Shown here piece after piece: positions 1 through 8,599 of a DNA stretch of 64,000 bases; position 1 is the stretch's first letter, and each line of letters begins with the position of its first letter. Under the pieces are notes generated by a model. It was not told the DNA's origin, did no database searches, and worked only from the letters and a program-made list of their open reading frames with translations. The translations under genes and the position numbers were made by a program. This DNA is from an uncultured Clostridia bacterium (GTDB lineage: Bacteria; Bacillota; Clostridia; Christensenellales; Borkfalkiaceae). The stretch lies in the NCBI GenBank assembly GCA_947627665.1, contig CANQWX010000008.1, positions 1 through 64,000 on the forward strand, given 5' to 3'.

Positions 1-172
1 AGACATTAGAAAGGCGGGGCACTCATGTCGCATTGCGCCAACGATTATCAATCGTTGGCAGAAGGCAAGGCTCCACCCTAAAAGGGACAGCAAGAAAACA
101 AACGACCTGCCATCCGAAGGAGCGGGTGGCACCGCAGGTGACAGGTGGAGGTCGACATTCCGACATTGTAAA
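1..172. repeat. Mosaic repeat cluster (palindromic-core, GGGACAGCAAG and GCGGGTGGC modules), truncated by left window edge
   Basis: catgtcgcattgcgccaacgattatcaatcgttggcagaa recurs at ~17178 and, reverse-complemented, at ~3566, ~47471; ctccaccctaaaagggacagcaag recurs at ~17225. Confidence 0.85.
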
Positions 173-173
173 A

Positions 174-210
174 AAGGCGCCGCCGATGCTTTGGGCATCG
201 GCGGCGCCTT
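174..210 (-). terminator. Intrinsic terminator downstream of spoIIR
   Basis: AAGGCGCCGCCGATGC/GCATCGGCGGCGCCTT hairpin with an A-run on + (U-run on - transcript), next to the stop at 215. Confidence 0.8.
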
Positions 211-214
211 CCCC

Positions 215-745
215 TTATTCCCCGAAAAACTTTCCGATGATCTCCGCGATCTTACTCTTATACACGATGTTCCCGTTCCCGCCCGAAAAGCACAGCGGCG
301 GATAGACCACACACCACCAGTTATCCCCCTTGCCCGAGCCAAGCTCCAGAATGAGCGCGTCGTACACTCCCGCCTCCAAGGTAACGTTTTCGTAGATCCG
401 TGTGGGGAATTCCTCTTGCCTGAGGCTCGCTTTCGCGCCGTAGGAGAACCCGCTTTCGCGCAGAACTTCCTCCGCGGCCGCCTCGATCTCCCCGAGCGAT
501 CGCCCGATCTTTTGCATCGCTTCCGCCTTGCTTTCGCACTCCGCCACAGCGGGCGTGAGAAATTCCACCACCTTATCGCGCACCTTGTACTTGACCGCCT
601 GCGCCTCCTGCGAATTGGAATCCGCGCGGATATGCACCCGCAGATAGGACGCATTTTCGGTTTCGGGCTTTTCAAAGCCCCCGCACGCGAACACGGTGAC
701 GGCGATCGCAACCGCCGATAGGAGAATGACGATACCCTTTTTCAT
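215..745 (-). CDS. spoIIR: Stage II sporulation protein R (SpoIIR)
   Basis: 176 aa, signal peptide then YLRVHIRADSNSQEAQAVKYKVRD...WWCVVYPPLCF, typical of SpoIIR. Confidence 0.85.
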   Translation of the reverse strand: MKKGIVILLSAVAIAVTVFACGGFEKPETENASYLRVHIRADSNSQEAQAVKYKVRDKVVEFLTPAVAECESKAEAMQKIGRSLGEIEAAAEEVLRESGFSYGAKASLRQEEFPTRIYENVTLEAGVYDALILELGSGKGDNWWCVVYPPLCFSGGNGNIVYKSKIAEIIGKFFGE

Positions 746-819
746 AAAAACAGCCTCCGCTTTTTCTTCGCGGAGGTTATTGACCGATGAGAAAAGTTTT
801 ATACCTTAACGTTTGTATC

Positions 820-1488
820 TTAACGCTCGCCCGCAATGTGCCAGCTCTCTTCGAGAAAGTTTTCGATCTCCTCTGACCCCACGCTCCCGTCGAGGGGGAG
901 AGCGATCCAATGCTTCTTGTTCATGTGCCAGCCGCCGAAAACTTTCACGTTGTCCACCAAAAGTTCTATCTCGGCGGGGTCGGCGCACACGTCGAGAATT
1001 TCGACATTCCCCTCGCCCGCAAGCCCAAGCTTTTTGCGCGCCACCGTGAGCACCGCGCCGTACCACTTCGCGTTGTCCTTTCTGCGCCAGATCGCGTTGT
1101 CGGGAAACTTTTCCCAGAGATATTCGGGTTCGTCGCCGTACTTTTCCCGCACGCGGGCGATGAGTGTTTTCGTCACCGCGCTCTTAAAGATCTCCGCGTC
1201 GAAGCACTTTTCGGCGATATTTTGCAACACGATCTCATATTCTTCGCGTACCCGTCCGACGAATTCCCCCGCCGCGCCCTCCACGAGGTGCAGGGTGTAT
1301 GGCTCCTCCGTGAGAACGTCCAAAAGTTCGGTTTTTACGCACCCGTCTGCCGAAACGCGCACCGTCAGCACAAATTGCTCCTCAAAGACGGGCGTGCGGA
1401 ACACAAGTTCTCCGCCCTCTTCCCGAAACCCGAAGAGCCGCATTTTTTCTACGTTCGGCGTCTTGAATTTGAAAAAATCGGTCAGCAT
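820..1488 (-). CDS. MmcQ/YjbR-family DNA-binding protein
   Basis: EYLWEKFPDNAIWRRKDNAKWYGAVLTV...NKKHWIALPLDGSV. Start taken at MLTDFFKFKTPN. Confidence 0.75.
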   Translation of the reverse strand: MLTDFFKFKTPNVEKMRLFGFREEGGELVFRTPVFEEQFVLTVRVSADGCVKTELLDVLTEEPYTLHLVEGAAGEFVGRVREEYEIVLQNIAEKCFDAEIFKSAVTKTLIARVREKYGDEPEYLWEKFPDNAIWRRKDNAKWYGAVLTVARKKLGLAGEGNVEILDVCADPAEIELLVDNVKVFGGWHMNKKHWIALPLDGSVGSEEIENFLEESWHIAGER

Positions 1489-2570
1489 GTCAGATCCGTC
1501 CCCGCGATCACGCCTCCGCCGAGGCACTGCCTTTCGTCGTAGAGGACGGCGTACTGTCCCTCCGTGACCGCGCGCTGGGGTTCACGGAAGAAGATCTCCG
1601 CCCCCGTTTCCCCCTTCCGCACGACGCGCACCGCCTGCTCGCTCTGGCGGTAGCGGAACTTGGCAAAGCAGCAAAACTCCTCCGCTTGGGGGACGGACGG
1701 GATATAGTTCATGCCCTCCACGGTGCAGCGGGTGGAATAGAGCGGCGTTTCATCGCCGTGGGAAACGTAGAGGATGTTGCGCTTTAAGTCCTTTTTGACG
1801 ACGAACCATCTGCCCTCTTCCCCCTTCTTGCCGCCCAGCTCCAAGCCGCGGCGCTGGCCCAAGGTGTAGTACATCAGCCCGATGTGCTCGCCCACCTCTT
1901 CGCCCGCGAGCGTGAAGATCTTCCCGGGGCGGGCGGGCAGATATTCCTGCAAGAACTTGCGGAAGTTGCGCTCGCCGATGAAGCAGATGCCCGTACTGTC
2001 CTTCTTTTTTGCGGTGGAGAGATGTTCGCGCTCTGCGATCGCGCGCACCTCGTCCTTGGTGAGATCGGCAAGCGGGAAGAGCACGCCTTCGAGCTGGGGC
2101 TGGGTGAGCTGGTTGAGAAAGTAGGTCTGGTCCTTGCCTTGGTCCTTGGCTTTGAGGAGGCGGTGGACGCCCTCTTCGTGCGAAATGCCGCAATAGTGCC
2201 CCGTGGCGATGAAGTCGGCGCCGAGCGCCTTGGCGTACTCCCGAAAGGGGCCGAACTTGATCTCGCGGTTGCAGAGGACGTCGGGGTTGGGGGTCCTGCC
2301 CGCGCGGTACTCGGAAAGGAAGTGGGAAAAGACCCGCTCCATGTACTCCTTGGCGAAATTGACCGAATAGTAGGGAATGCCGAGGAGGGCGCAGACCCGT
2401 TTGACGTCCTCGAAGTCCTCCTCCGCGGTGCAGGCGCCGCCGGCATCGTCCTCTTCCCAATTTTTCATGAAGAGGCCCACGACCCGAAAGCCCTGCTCCT
2501 TTAAGAGCAGCGCGGCGACCGAGCTGTCCACGCCCCCGCTCATTCCGACGACGACCGTCTTTTGCGACAC
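1482..2570 (-). CDS. mnmA: tRNA-specific 2-thiouridylase MnmA
   Basis: VVVGMSGGVDSSVAALLLKEQG, GLFMKNWEEDD, NPDVLCNREIKFG, DSTGICFIGERNF. Confidence 0.96.
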   Translation of the reverse strand: MSQKTVVVGMSGGVDSSVAALLLKEQGFRVVGLFMKNWEEDDAGGACTAEEDFEDVKRVCALLGIPYYSVNFAKEYMERVFSHFLSEYRAGRTPNPDVLCNREIKFGPFREYAKALGADFIATGHYCGISHEEGVHRLLKAKDQGKDQTYFLNQLTQPQLEGVLFPLADLTKDEVRAIAEREHLSTAKKKDSTGICFIGERNFRKFLQEYLPARPGKIFTLAGEEVGEHIGLMYYTLGQRRGLELGGKKGEEGRWFVVKKDLKRNILYVSHGDETPLYSTRCTVEGMNYIPSVPQAEEFCCFAKFRYRQSEQAVRVVRKGETGAEIFFREPQRAVTEGQYAVLYDERQCLGGGVIAGTDLTC

Positions 2571-2674
2571 GATTTTGCGCTCCCGAAAAATTTTTCTTTA
2601 TTTTACCATATTCGCGCAAAAATATAAAGCATTTTTTCGGGGAATGTGCTATAATGGGAAAACAAGAAAGAAAT

Positions 2675-2751
2675 GTGCCCGTAGCTCAGTTGGATAGAGC
2701 GCAAGCCTCCGGAGCTTGAGGCCGCAGGTTCGACTCCTGTCGGACACACCA
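2675..2751 (+). tRNA. tRNA-Arg (anticodon CCG), CCA encoded
   Basis: Cloverleaf read by eye: GTGCCCG/CGGACAC acceptor (one C-A mismatch), CAAGC-CTCCGGA-GCTTG anticodon arm, GCAGG-TTCGACT-CCTGT T-arm, ACCA end. TATAAT at 2650-2655 upstream. Confidence 0.94.
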
Positions 2752-3110
2752 CGACCCCGCATGCCCATTCGGGCATGCGGGGTCGTGTATATGCAGCAGG
2801 AGGAGAACCGCAGGTTCGCCCGACGCGCTTTCTATCCTTTTGCCAAGCGGCGCACGAGCGGGCTTTGCCCGCGAAGTACTCCTGTCGGACACACCACGAC
2901 CCCGCATGCCCATTCGGGCATGCGGGGTCGTGTATATGCAAGCAGGAGGAGAACCGCAGGTTCGCCCGACGCGCTTTCTATCCTTTTGCCAAGCGGCGCA
3001 CGAGCGGGCTTTGCCCGCGAAGTACTCCTGTCGGACACACCACGACCCCGCATGCCCATTCGGGCATGCGGGGTCGTGTATATGCAAGCAGGAGGAGAAC
3101 CGTAGGTTCG
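2733..3110 (+). repeat. ~145/146-bp tandem repeat carrying tRNA-Arg 3' end plus a perfect 16-bp hairpin
   Basis: ACTCCTGTCGGACACACCACGACCCCGC... starts at 2733, 2878 and 3024. Hairpin ACGACCCCGCATGCCC-ATTC-GGGCATGCGGGGTCGT at 2751, 2896 and 3042. Confidence 0.95.
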
Positions 3111-3111
3111 C

Positions 3112-3830
3112 CCCTCGTCGCCGCACGCCCGCGTTTCACGCTTTTCTTGCGAAAAGCTCCGTTTGCGTGCGGCGGCTCCTCTTCCCGAAAAATCTTGCTC
3201 CGCAATCTTTTTCGGGAGCCTTGTTTGCTAAGCGCGGCACGAGGCGCATAGCGACGAAGTAGGAATCTCTACTCCTTGCTGTCCCTGAAAGGGAAAGTAC
3301 CCGAGCAACGCGAGGGGGAAAGGGTTCTCGGAGAACCCCTCAGGCTCGGCTAACGCCTCGCCAGCTCCCCTGCAAGGGGCGCCAAGTCGGCAAGAGGTGG
3401 AGATTTCTCGACTTCACTTCGTTCCGCTCGAAATGACGAAAAAAGAATGTGCGGCTGTGGTCGAAATGACAGATGAAGAACGCGCGGGGCACACAATACC
3501 CCCTCCAATGGAGGGGGATTCAGGGGGTGGGCATCTTGGCTGCCCCTTGAGGGGGAGCATTGCTTTCTGTCAACGATTGATAATCGTTGGCGCAATGCGA
3601 CATGAGTGCCCCGCCTTTCCAATGTCTAATTCCTTAGGCGGCACGAGCCGTTAGGCGATGTAGCGCATTTGCCGCGCGAACGGTGACCAAGCACGGGGTT
3701 CTACCCGTGTGAGAAAGCTGTTGAGCGTAGCGAAACTGAGGGGGTGTTTTTGTTTACGACACCCCTTCCGTCTTGCCGCCGTTGCGGCAATCCACCCACC
3801 CCTCAAGGGGTGGGCAAGAAAGACGCGGCC
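3112..3830. repeat. Mosaic of hairpin repeat modules between tRNA-Arg and aquaporin gene
   Basis: Contains ctgtccctgaaagggaaagtacccgagcaacgcgag, cagctcccctgcaaggggcgcc, cccctccaatggaggggg, ttcacttcgttccgctcgaaatgac and the CAACGATTGATAATCGTTG palindrome, all found elsewhere in the window. Confidence 0.85.
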
Positions 3831-3835
3831 AAAAG

Positions 3836-3861
3836 AAAAAGAACGGCGGACCGTTCTTTTT
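3836..3861. terminator. Bidirectional intrinsic terminator
   Basis: AAAAAGAACGG-CGGA-CCGTTCTTTTT, just past the aquaporin gene stop. Confidence 0.8.
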
Positions 3862-3878
3862 CCTTTTCTTTATAACGT

Positions 3879-4586
3879 TTATTTCCGCGCATTTTCCTGC
3901 TTCTTGCCATCGAGGAAACGGTACAGGACCGCCGCGAGCACCGCGCCTAAAATGGGACCGAGAAGGAAGATCCAGATCTGCGAGATCGCCGTAAAGTCGC
4001 CGCCGATCATCTGGAGCAGAGCGGGGCCGAGGGAGCGCGCGGGATTGACCGACGTCCCAGTAAGACGGATGCCGAGCAGGTGCACGAGGGTGAGCGCAAG
4101 CCCGATGACAACGCCCGTGACCGCCTTGTTCTCCGTCTTGCTCGTGACCCCCAAAATGGCGAGCACGAACGCAAACGTCAGAACGATCTCAACGACAAGC
4201 CCCACAAACAGCGAACCCGTATCGCCGTAAGCGGTGACGAGGGCGCTCTGCACGGCGTTGCCGCCAAGGTTGGTAAAGCTGCCGAAGAACAGCCCGACGA
4301 CCGCCGCCCCCGCGATCGCGCCGAGGATCTGGCTGACGACATAGCCCGCGTATTCCCGCGCCGTCATCTTGCCGCTCACGAGCATCGCCGTAGACACCGC
4401 GGGATTGATGTGACAGCCCGAGATATTCCCGATGGAATATGCCATGGCGACGATCACCAGCCCGAACGCAAGCGCCGTGGCAACGATGCCGTCGTTCCCC
4501 GTGCAGCCCGTGGCGACCGCCACGCCGCAGCCGAACACGACGAGCACAAACGTGCCGATCGCTTCCGCAATACATTTTTTTAGCAT
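3879..4586 (-). CDS. Aquaporin/MIP family channel
   Basis: AEAIGTFVLVVFGCG, GCHINPAVS and TGTSVNPARSLGP (two NPA motifs). Confidence 0.92.
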   Translation of the reverse strand: MLKKCIAEAIGTFVLVVFGCGVAVATGCTGNDGIVATALAFGLVIVAMAYSIGNISGCHINPAVSTAMLVSGKMTAREYAGYVVSQILGAIAGAAVVGLFFGSFTNLGGNAVQSALVTAYGDTGSLFVGLVVEIVLTFAFVLAILGVTSKTENKAVTGVVIGLALTLVHLLGIRLTGTSVNPARSLGPALLQMIGGDFTAISQIWIFLLGPILGAVLAAVLYRFLDGKKQENARK

Positions 4587-4762
4587 AAAAATAACCTCCT
4601 TTTTTCCGCTCTCATTGTAACACCTTTTGCCCGCCGTGTCAAACAATGCGCTCCGCGCTCTTCCCTCTCCCGAAAAATTTTTTTCCGCAGGTTGACTTAT
4701 TTTCCGTTTCATGGTAAAATATCTGTGGTATATATAAAATAAAAAAGCGAGGTACTTTTGCC

Positions 4763-5212
4763 ATGATCCAATACTCCCTCAAGGCGCTTTCCGCGGACGA
4801 ACTCTCCTTTAAGGTAAACCCCATGCAGGCGGCTCCCGATACGCGTTTTGAAATAAAGCCCCTCTTCTCCCGCCAGATACGGCAGGCGAACGAGAACCCG
4901 AAGATCAACATCGTCATTCTCGAATGCAAGATCGAGAGCACCAAGGAAGCGCCCAAGCCCTTCGACCTCCACGCCCGCTTTGTGGGAGTGTTCGAAGTCA
5001 ACAACATGAACACCGACGAGGACAAGCGCATCTTCGCCATCAACGCGACGGAAACGATGTTCCCCTACCTGCGCGCGGCGGTGACCAACCTCACGGCGGA
5101 CGCGCTCATCAATCCGCTCACGCTGCCCGTGGTGCCCGGCTCCACCCTCTTCCCCGACGACCGCGGCCCCAACCAATACACGCTCAATTTCGACCCCACC
5201 GTTCTGAACTGA
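4763..5212 (+). CDS. SecB-like protein-export chaperone family protein
   Basis: 149 aa: FVGVFEVNN...ATETMFPYLRAAVTNLTADALINPLTLPVVP resembles the SecB core. Promoter-like TTGACT-N17-TAAAAT upstream. Confidence 0.6.
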   Translation: MIQYSLKALSADELSFKVNPMQAAPDTRFEIKPLFSRQIRQANENPKINIVILECKIESTKEAPKPFDLHARFVGVFEVNNMNTDEDKRIFAINATETMFPYLRAAVTNLTADALINPLTLPVVPGSTLFPDDRGPNQYTLNFDPTVLN

Positions 5213-5255
5213 CCCGCAGGGCCGAAACAGAACAGACTTTTTTCCGTTTATCCGG

Positions 5256-5288
5256 ACGGTCCCGCGGCAAGCGGGGCCGTTTTTTTTG
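5256..5288 (+). terminator. Intrinsic terminator after SecB-like gene
   Basis: ACGGTCCCGC-GGCAA-GCGGGGCCGT followed by T8. Confidence 0.85.
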
Positions 5289-5432
5289 CGGCGCGGGATC
5301 GCGCTCTTTTTTTTGGAAATTTTCCCCTCAATTTGTTGACAGGGCGCAGCGGGCATGGTATAATCAGAGCATCATAAAAAATTATGACAAATTTATTTTC
5401 AATCATGACAAAACATGACAAAAGAGGAGAAT

Positions 5433-6569
5433 ATGAAGATCGTCATCGTCTGTGATGTGCTGGGCAAGCCGAACAACGGCACCACGCTGGCGGCGTATAA
5501 CCTGATCGGCTATCTGAAAGAACGGGGACACGACGTGACCGTCGTCTGCGCCGATCGGGACAAACGGGGAGAAGCGGGCTTTGTGGTCGTCCCCGTGCAG
5601 AATTGGGGACCGATCAACTTGATCTTGAAGAAGAACAACGTATCCCTTGCCAAGGCGGACAAGCGGGTGCTCGCCCGCGCCATCGAAGGAGCGGACGCGG
5701 TGCACGTCCTGATGCCCTTCCCGCTCGGGATCGCCGCCGCCAAACTTGCGAAAAAGGAAGGGATCCCCGTGACGGCGAGCTTCCACGCGCAGGCGGAAAA
5801 CGTCACCGCGCACATCGCCTGTATGAACAACCGCCTCGCCAACCGCATCACCTATCTCTGCTTTTATCGCTTGCTGTATCGGCGGGTGGATTGCGTCCAC
5901 TATCCCACGCAGTTCATCAAAGAGCTGTTTGAAAAACAGATCGGGCGGGAGCTTCCCTGCCGCGTGATCTCCAACGGCGTGAACGACGTCTTTTTCGCCC
6001 CGCGGGAAGAGAGGCGCCATAGCGGCAAATTCACCGTCCTCTGCACCGGCAGGTTCAGCAAGGAAAAGGCGCAGCACACCCTCATCCAAGCGGTAGCCAA
6101 GGGCGGGCTAAAGGAGGAAGTGCGGCTGCTGTTTGCGGGCTGCGGCCCCCGCGAGAAGAAGCTCAAACGGCTTGCGCGGCGGCTGGGCGTGGACGCAGAC
6201 TTCCGCTTCTATCCCCGCAGCGAGCTTCCCGCCGTCTTGCGCAGCGCCGATCTGTATGTGCATACGGCGGTCGTCGAGATCGAAGCGATCTCCTGCCTCG
6301 AAGCGATCGCCGCGGGGCTTGTGCCGATCATCTGCGATTCCAAGCGGAGCGCGACCAAGAACTTTGCCCTCGACGGGCATTGCCTCTTCCGTGCGGGCGA
6401 TCCGCGCGACCTTGCCGGAAAGATCGCCTACTTTCTCCGCGCTCCCGAACAGATCGGGGCATACCGCGAAAAGTACGGTGATTTTCGGGAACAGTTCCGC
6501 CAGGAGGACCAGATGCGGAAGATGGAAGAGATGCTCGCGGACGTCGCCGCTTCGAAGAAACACGCATGA
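5433..6569 (+). CDS. Glycosyltransferase family 4 (GT4)
   Basis: MKIVIVCDVLGKPNNGTT...GRFSKEKAQHTLIQAV...GCGPREKKL...EAISCLEAIAAGLVPI. Confidence 0.88.
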   Translation: MKIVIVCDVLGKPNNGTTLAAYNLIGYLKERGHDVTVVCADRDKRGEAGFVVVPVQNWGPINLILKKNNVSLAKADKRVLARAIEGADAVHVLMPFPLGIAAAKLAKKEGIPVTASFHAQAENVTAHIACMNNRLANRITYLCFYRLLYRRVDCVHYPTQFIKELFEKQIGRELPCRVISNGVNDVFFAPREERRHSGKFTVLCTGRFSKEKAQHTLIQAVAKGGLKEEVRLLFAGCGPREKKLKRLARRLGVDADFRFYPRSELPAVLRSADLYVHTAVVEIEAISCLEAIAAGLVPIICDSKRSATKNFALDGHCLFRAGDPRDLAGKIAYFLRAPEQIGAYREKYGDFREQFRQEDQMRKMEEMLADVAASKKHA

Positions 6570-7351
6570 AGAAAAGAACTTTTTATTACAGCGACCCGCT
6601 CAAAGACGACTTTGCGGGCACGAATATCACCAAGAAAAAGCTCCCACAAGACTACGAGTATCTCCCGAAGAGCAAGCTCCGCGGCGCGGGCGCGTGGCTG
6701 CTCCATCATCTGATCGCCACCCCCGTCTGCTTTCTCTTTCTGAAGATCTCCTGCGGGCAAAAGATCGTGGGACGGAAAAAGCTGCGCCCCTACCGCAAAG
6801 GGGGATACTTTTTGTACGGCAACCACACGCGGACGGCGGGCGACGCCTTTACCCCCTCGATGGTGTCCTTTCCCAAAAAGCCCTACCTCATCGTCGACGC
6901 CGACGCCGTGTCCATCCCCTTTTTGAAGCGCGCCGTGGAGGACTTGGGCGGAATGCCCGTCCCCGACAGCCCCGCGCTTTCCAAAAAATTTTTCGAAGCG
7001 GTCGAAACGCGCGCACAGCGGGGGAATGTGATCGCCATCTATCCCGAGGCGCACATCTGGCCGCTGTATACGGGGATACGCCCCTTCCCCGCCGTGTCCT
7101 TTGCCTACCCCGTGGACGCGGGAAAACCCGCGTTCGCCTTTACCGCCACCTACCGCAAGCGCAAGCCGTTCGGCGGCGTGAAGGCGACGGTGTACATCGA
7201 CGGCCCCTTCTTCCCCGACGAAGAACTTCCCAAGCGGGAACAAAAGCGCGATCTGAAGGACCGCATATTTGCCGCCATGGAGGCGCGCAGCAAGCTCTCC
7301 ACCTATTCCCCCAACCGCTTTGTCGAAAAGAAAACCGATAACGTTCGTTAA
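6566..7351 (+). CDS. 1-acyl-sn-glycerol-3-phosphate acyltransferase-like (PlsC family)
   Basis: GNHTRTAGDAF (HX4D-like), YPEAHIWP, FPAVSFAYPVDAGKPAF. Overlaps the GT4 stop codon. Confidence 0.65.
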   Translation: MKKRTFYYSDPLKDDFAGTNITKKKLPQDYEYLPKSKLRGAGAWLLHHLIATPVCFLFLKISCGQKIVGRKKLRPYRKGGYFLYGNHTRTAGDAFTPSMVSFPKKPYLIVDADAVSIPFLKRAVEDLGGMPVPDSPALSKKFFEAVETRAQRGNVIAIYPEAHIWPLYTGIRPFPAVSFAYPVDAGKPAFAFTATYRKRKPFGGVKATVYIDGPFFPDEELPKREQKRDLKDRIFAAMEARSKLSTYSPNRFVEKKTDNVR

Positions 7352-7520
7352 AAACAAAAAAAGTCGGGAGTTTTCCCCCGGCTTCTTTCAAACTTTTTTT
7401 TCCGAATCAAGTGTCCGGTATTTCCCGTTGCAACGGGCACAACCGTTTTTATTCCTCTTCGTAATAATGAGTTTCAGTTGTTGATCATGGCGTTTCAAAG
7501 AGCGTTATCCGTGACCCGTT

Positions 7521-8420
7521 TTACACTCTCTCGTCGAACACTTTGTCGAAGAAGGAGAGCACGGCGTTCCACTTTTCCTCGCGGCGGTCCCGCTCGTTCA
7601 GGAACTCGTGGCGGGAATTTTCGAACAGCACCATGCGCAGATTCTTCATTCCCTGCTTGCGGTAATACGCCGCAAGTTTTTTGACGCCCTTGCCCATGTT
7701 CCCGACGGGGTCGTCCAAGCCCGAGATCAGCAGCACGGGCAATTCCTTGGGAAGCCGCGCGGCGTACTCCTTCGTATACAGCCCGCGAAGCCCCTTGAAA
7801 AAGTCCTTATAGAAGCGGTTGGAGCAGGTAAAGCCCGAGAGCGGGTCCTGCGCATAGGTGAGATTGTTGGCGACGTCGTTGCTGAGCCACTGTCCGTTTT
7901 CAAACCGCTTGGCGTATTCGCCGAAGGAGAGCTTTTCGATGAGTTTCGCAGGACGCTTCGCGCCGAAAAGGCAACCCATTCCCGCAACGAAGGACCCGAG
8001 ATAGACTTCGAAGTCCTTTTTGTAGCTGCTGCCGCCGATGACGATCCCGTCCGTCTTGTCGCCGTATTTGGCAAGATAGGCCTGCGCGACAAAGGAACCG
8101 TACGAAAACCCGAACAGAAAATAAGGAAGCCCCGCATATTTGCGGCGGTAAAAATCGGTGATCGCCGCCTCATCCTTCACGGTATCGGCGAACATGTTCC
8201 CCTTGCAATAGCCGAGGGTCTTGGGGTCGGTCTTTCCGTGTCCGCGGTGGTCGTCCGCGATGACGAGATAGCCGTGCTCGTTCAAAAAACGGGCAAAGCT
8301 GTCGTAGCGCGCGGCATGTTCCGCCATGCCGTGCACGATCTGTACCACTCCCTTGGGTTCCTCCGCGGCGAGCCATTCGTGGATAAAGATATTCTTGCCG
8401 TCAAAACTCGTAAATTCCAT
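7521..8420 (-). CDS. Alpha/beta hydrolase (monoacylglycerol lipase/lysophospholipase type)
   Basis: IVHGMAEHAARYDSFARFLNEHGYLVIADDHRGHGKT, FLFGFSYGSFVAQ nucleophile elbow. Confidence 0.87.
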   Translation of the reverse strand: MEFTSFDGKNIFIHEWLAAEEPKGVVQIVHGMAEHAARYDSFARFLNEHGYLVIADDHRGHGKTDPKTLGYCKGNMFADTVKDEAAITDFYRRKYAGLPYFLFGFSYGSFVAQAYLAKYGDKTDGIVIGGSSYKKDFEVYLGSFVAGMGCLFGAKRPAKLIEKLSFGEYAKRFENGQWLSNDVANNLTYAQDPLSGFTCSNRFYKDFFKGLRGLYTKEYAARLPKELPVLLISGLDDPVGNMGKGVKKLAAYYRKQGMKNLRMVLFENSRHEFLNERDRREEKWNAVLSFFDKVFDERV

Positions 8421-8599
8421 CGTCCCGTACCTTCTTTTTTCTATTATATCGCCGCACGGCGGAAATATCAAGCGTTTTTCCGCATATTTCCTCTTCTGCG
8501 GGATTTCCCCTCGGTTGCCTGAGACCCCCTGGTATCTTTTTCTTGATTGCGGTATGCCCCTTCTGTTACAATAGAAAAAAAGCGCAGGAGGGAGAAAAA

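Noticed and set aside
1482-1488. Overlap of mnmA stop with MmcQ-like start as a possible programmed frameshift
   Set aside because: Simple short gene overlap; both proteins have complete, recognisable domains.
2733-3110. Possible CRISPR array
   Set aside because: Only three ~145-bp units with near-identical content, no short repeat/unique spacer pattern and no cas genes.
2603-3262. Several overlapping 75-158 aa ORFs in both strands around the tRNA array
   Set aside because: Translations of the tandem repeat and mosaic modules; no RBS and they run through the tRNA.
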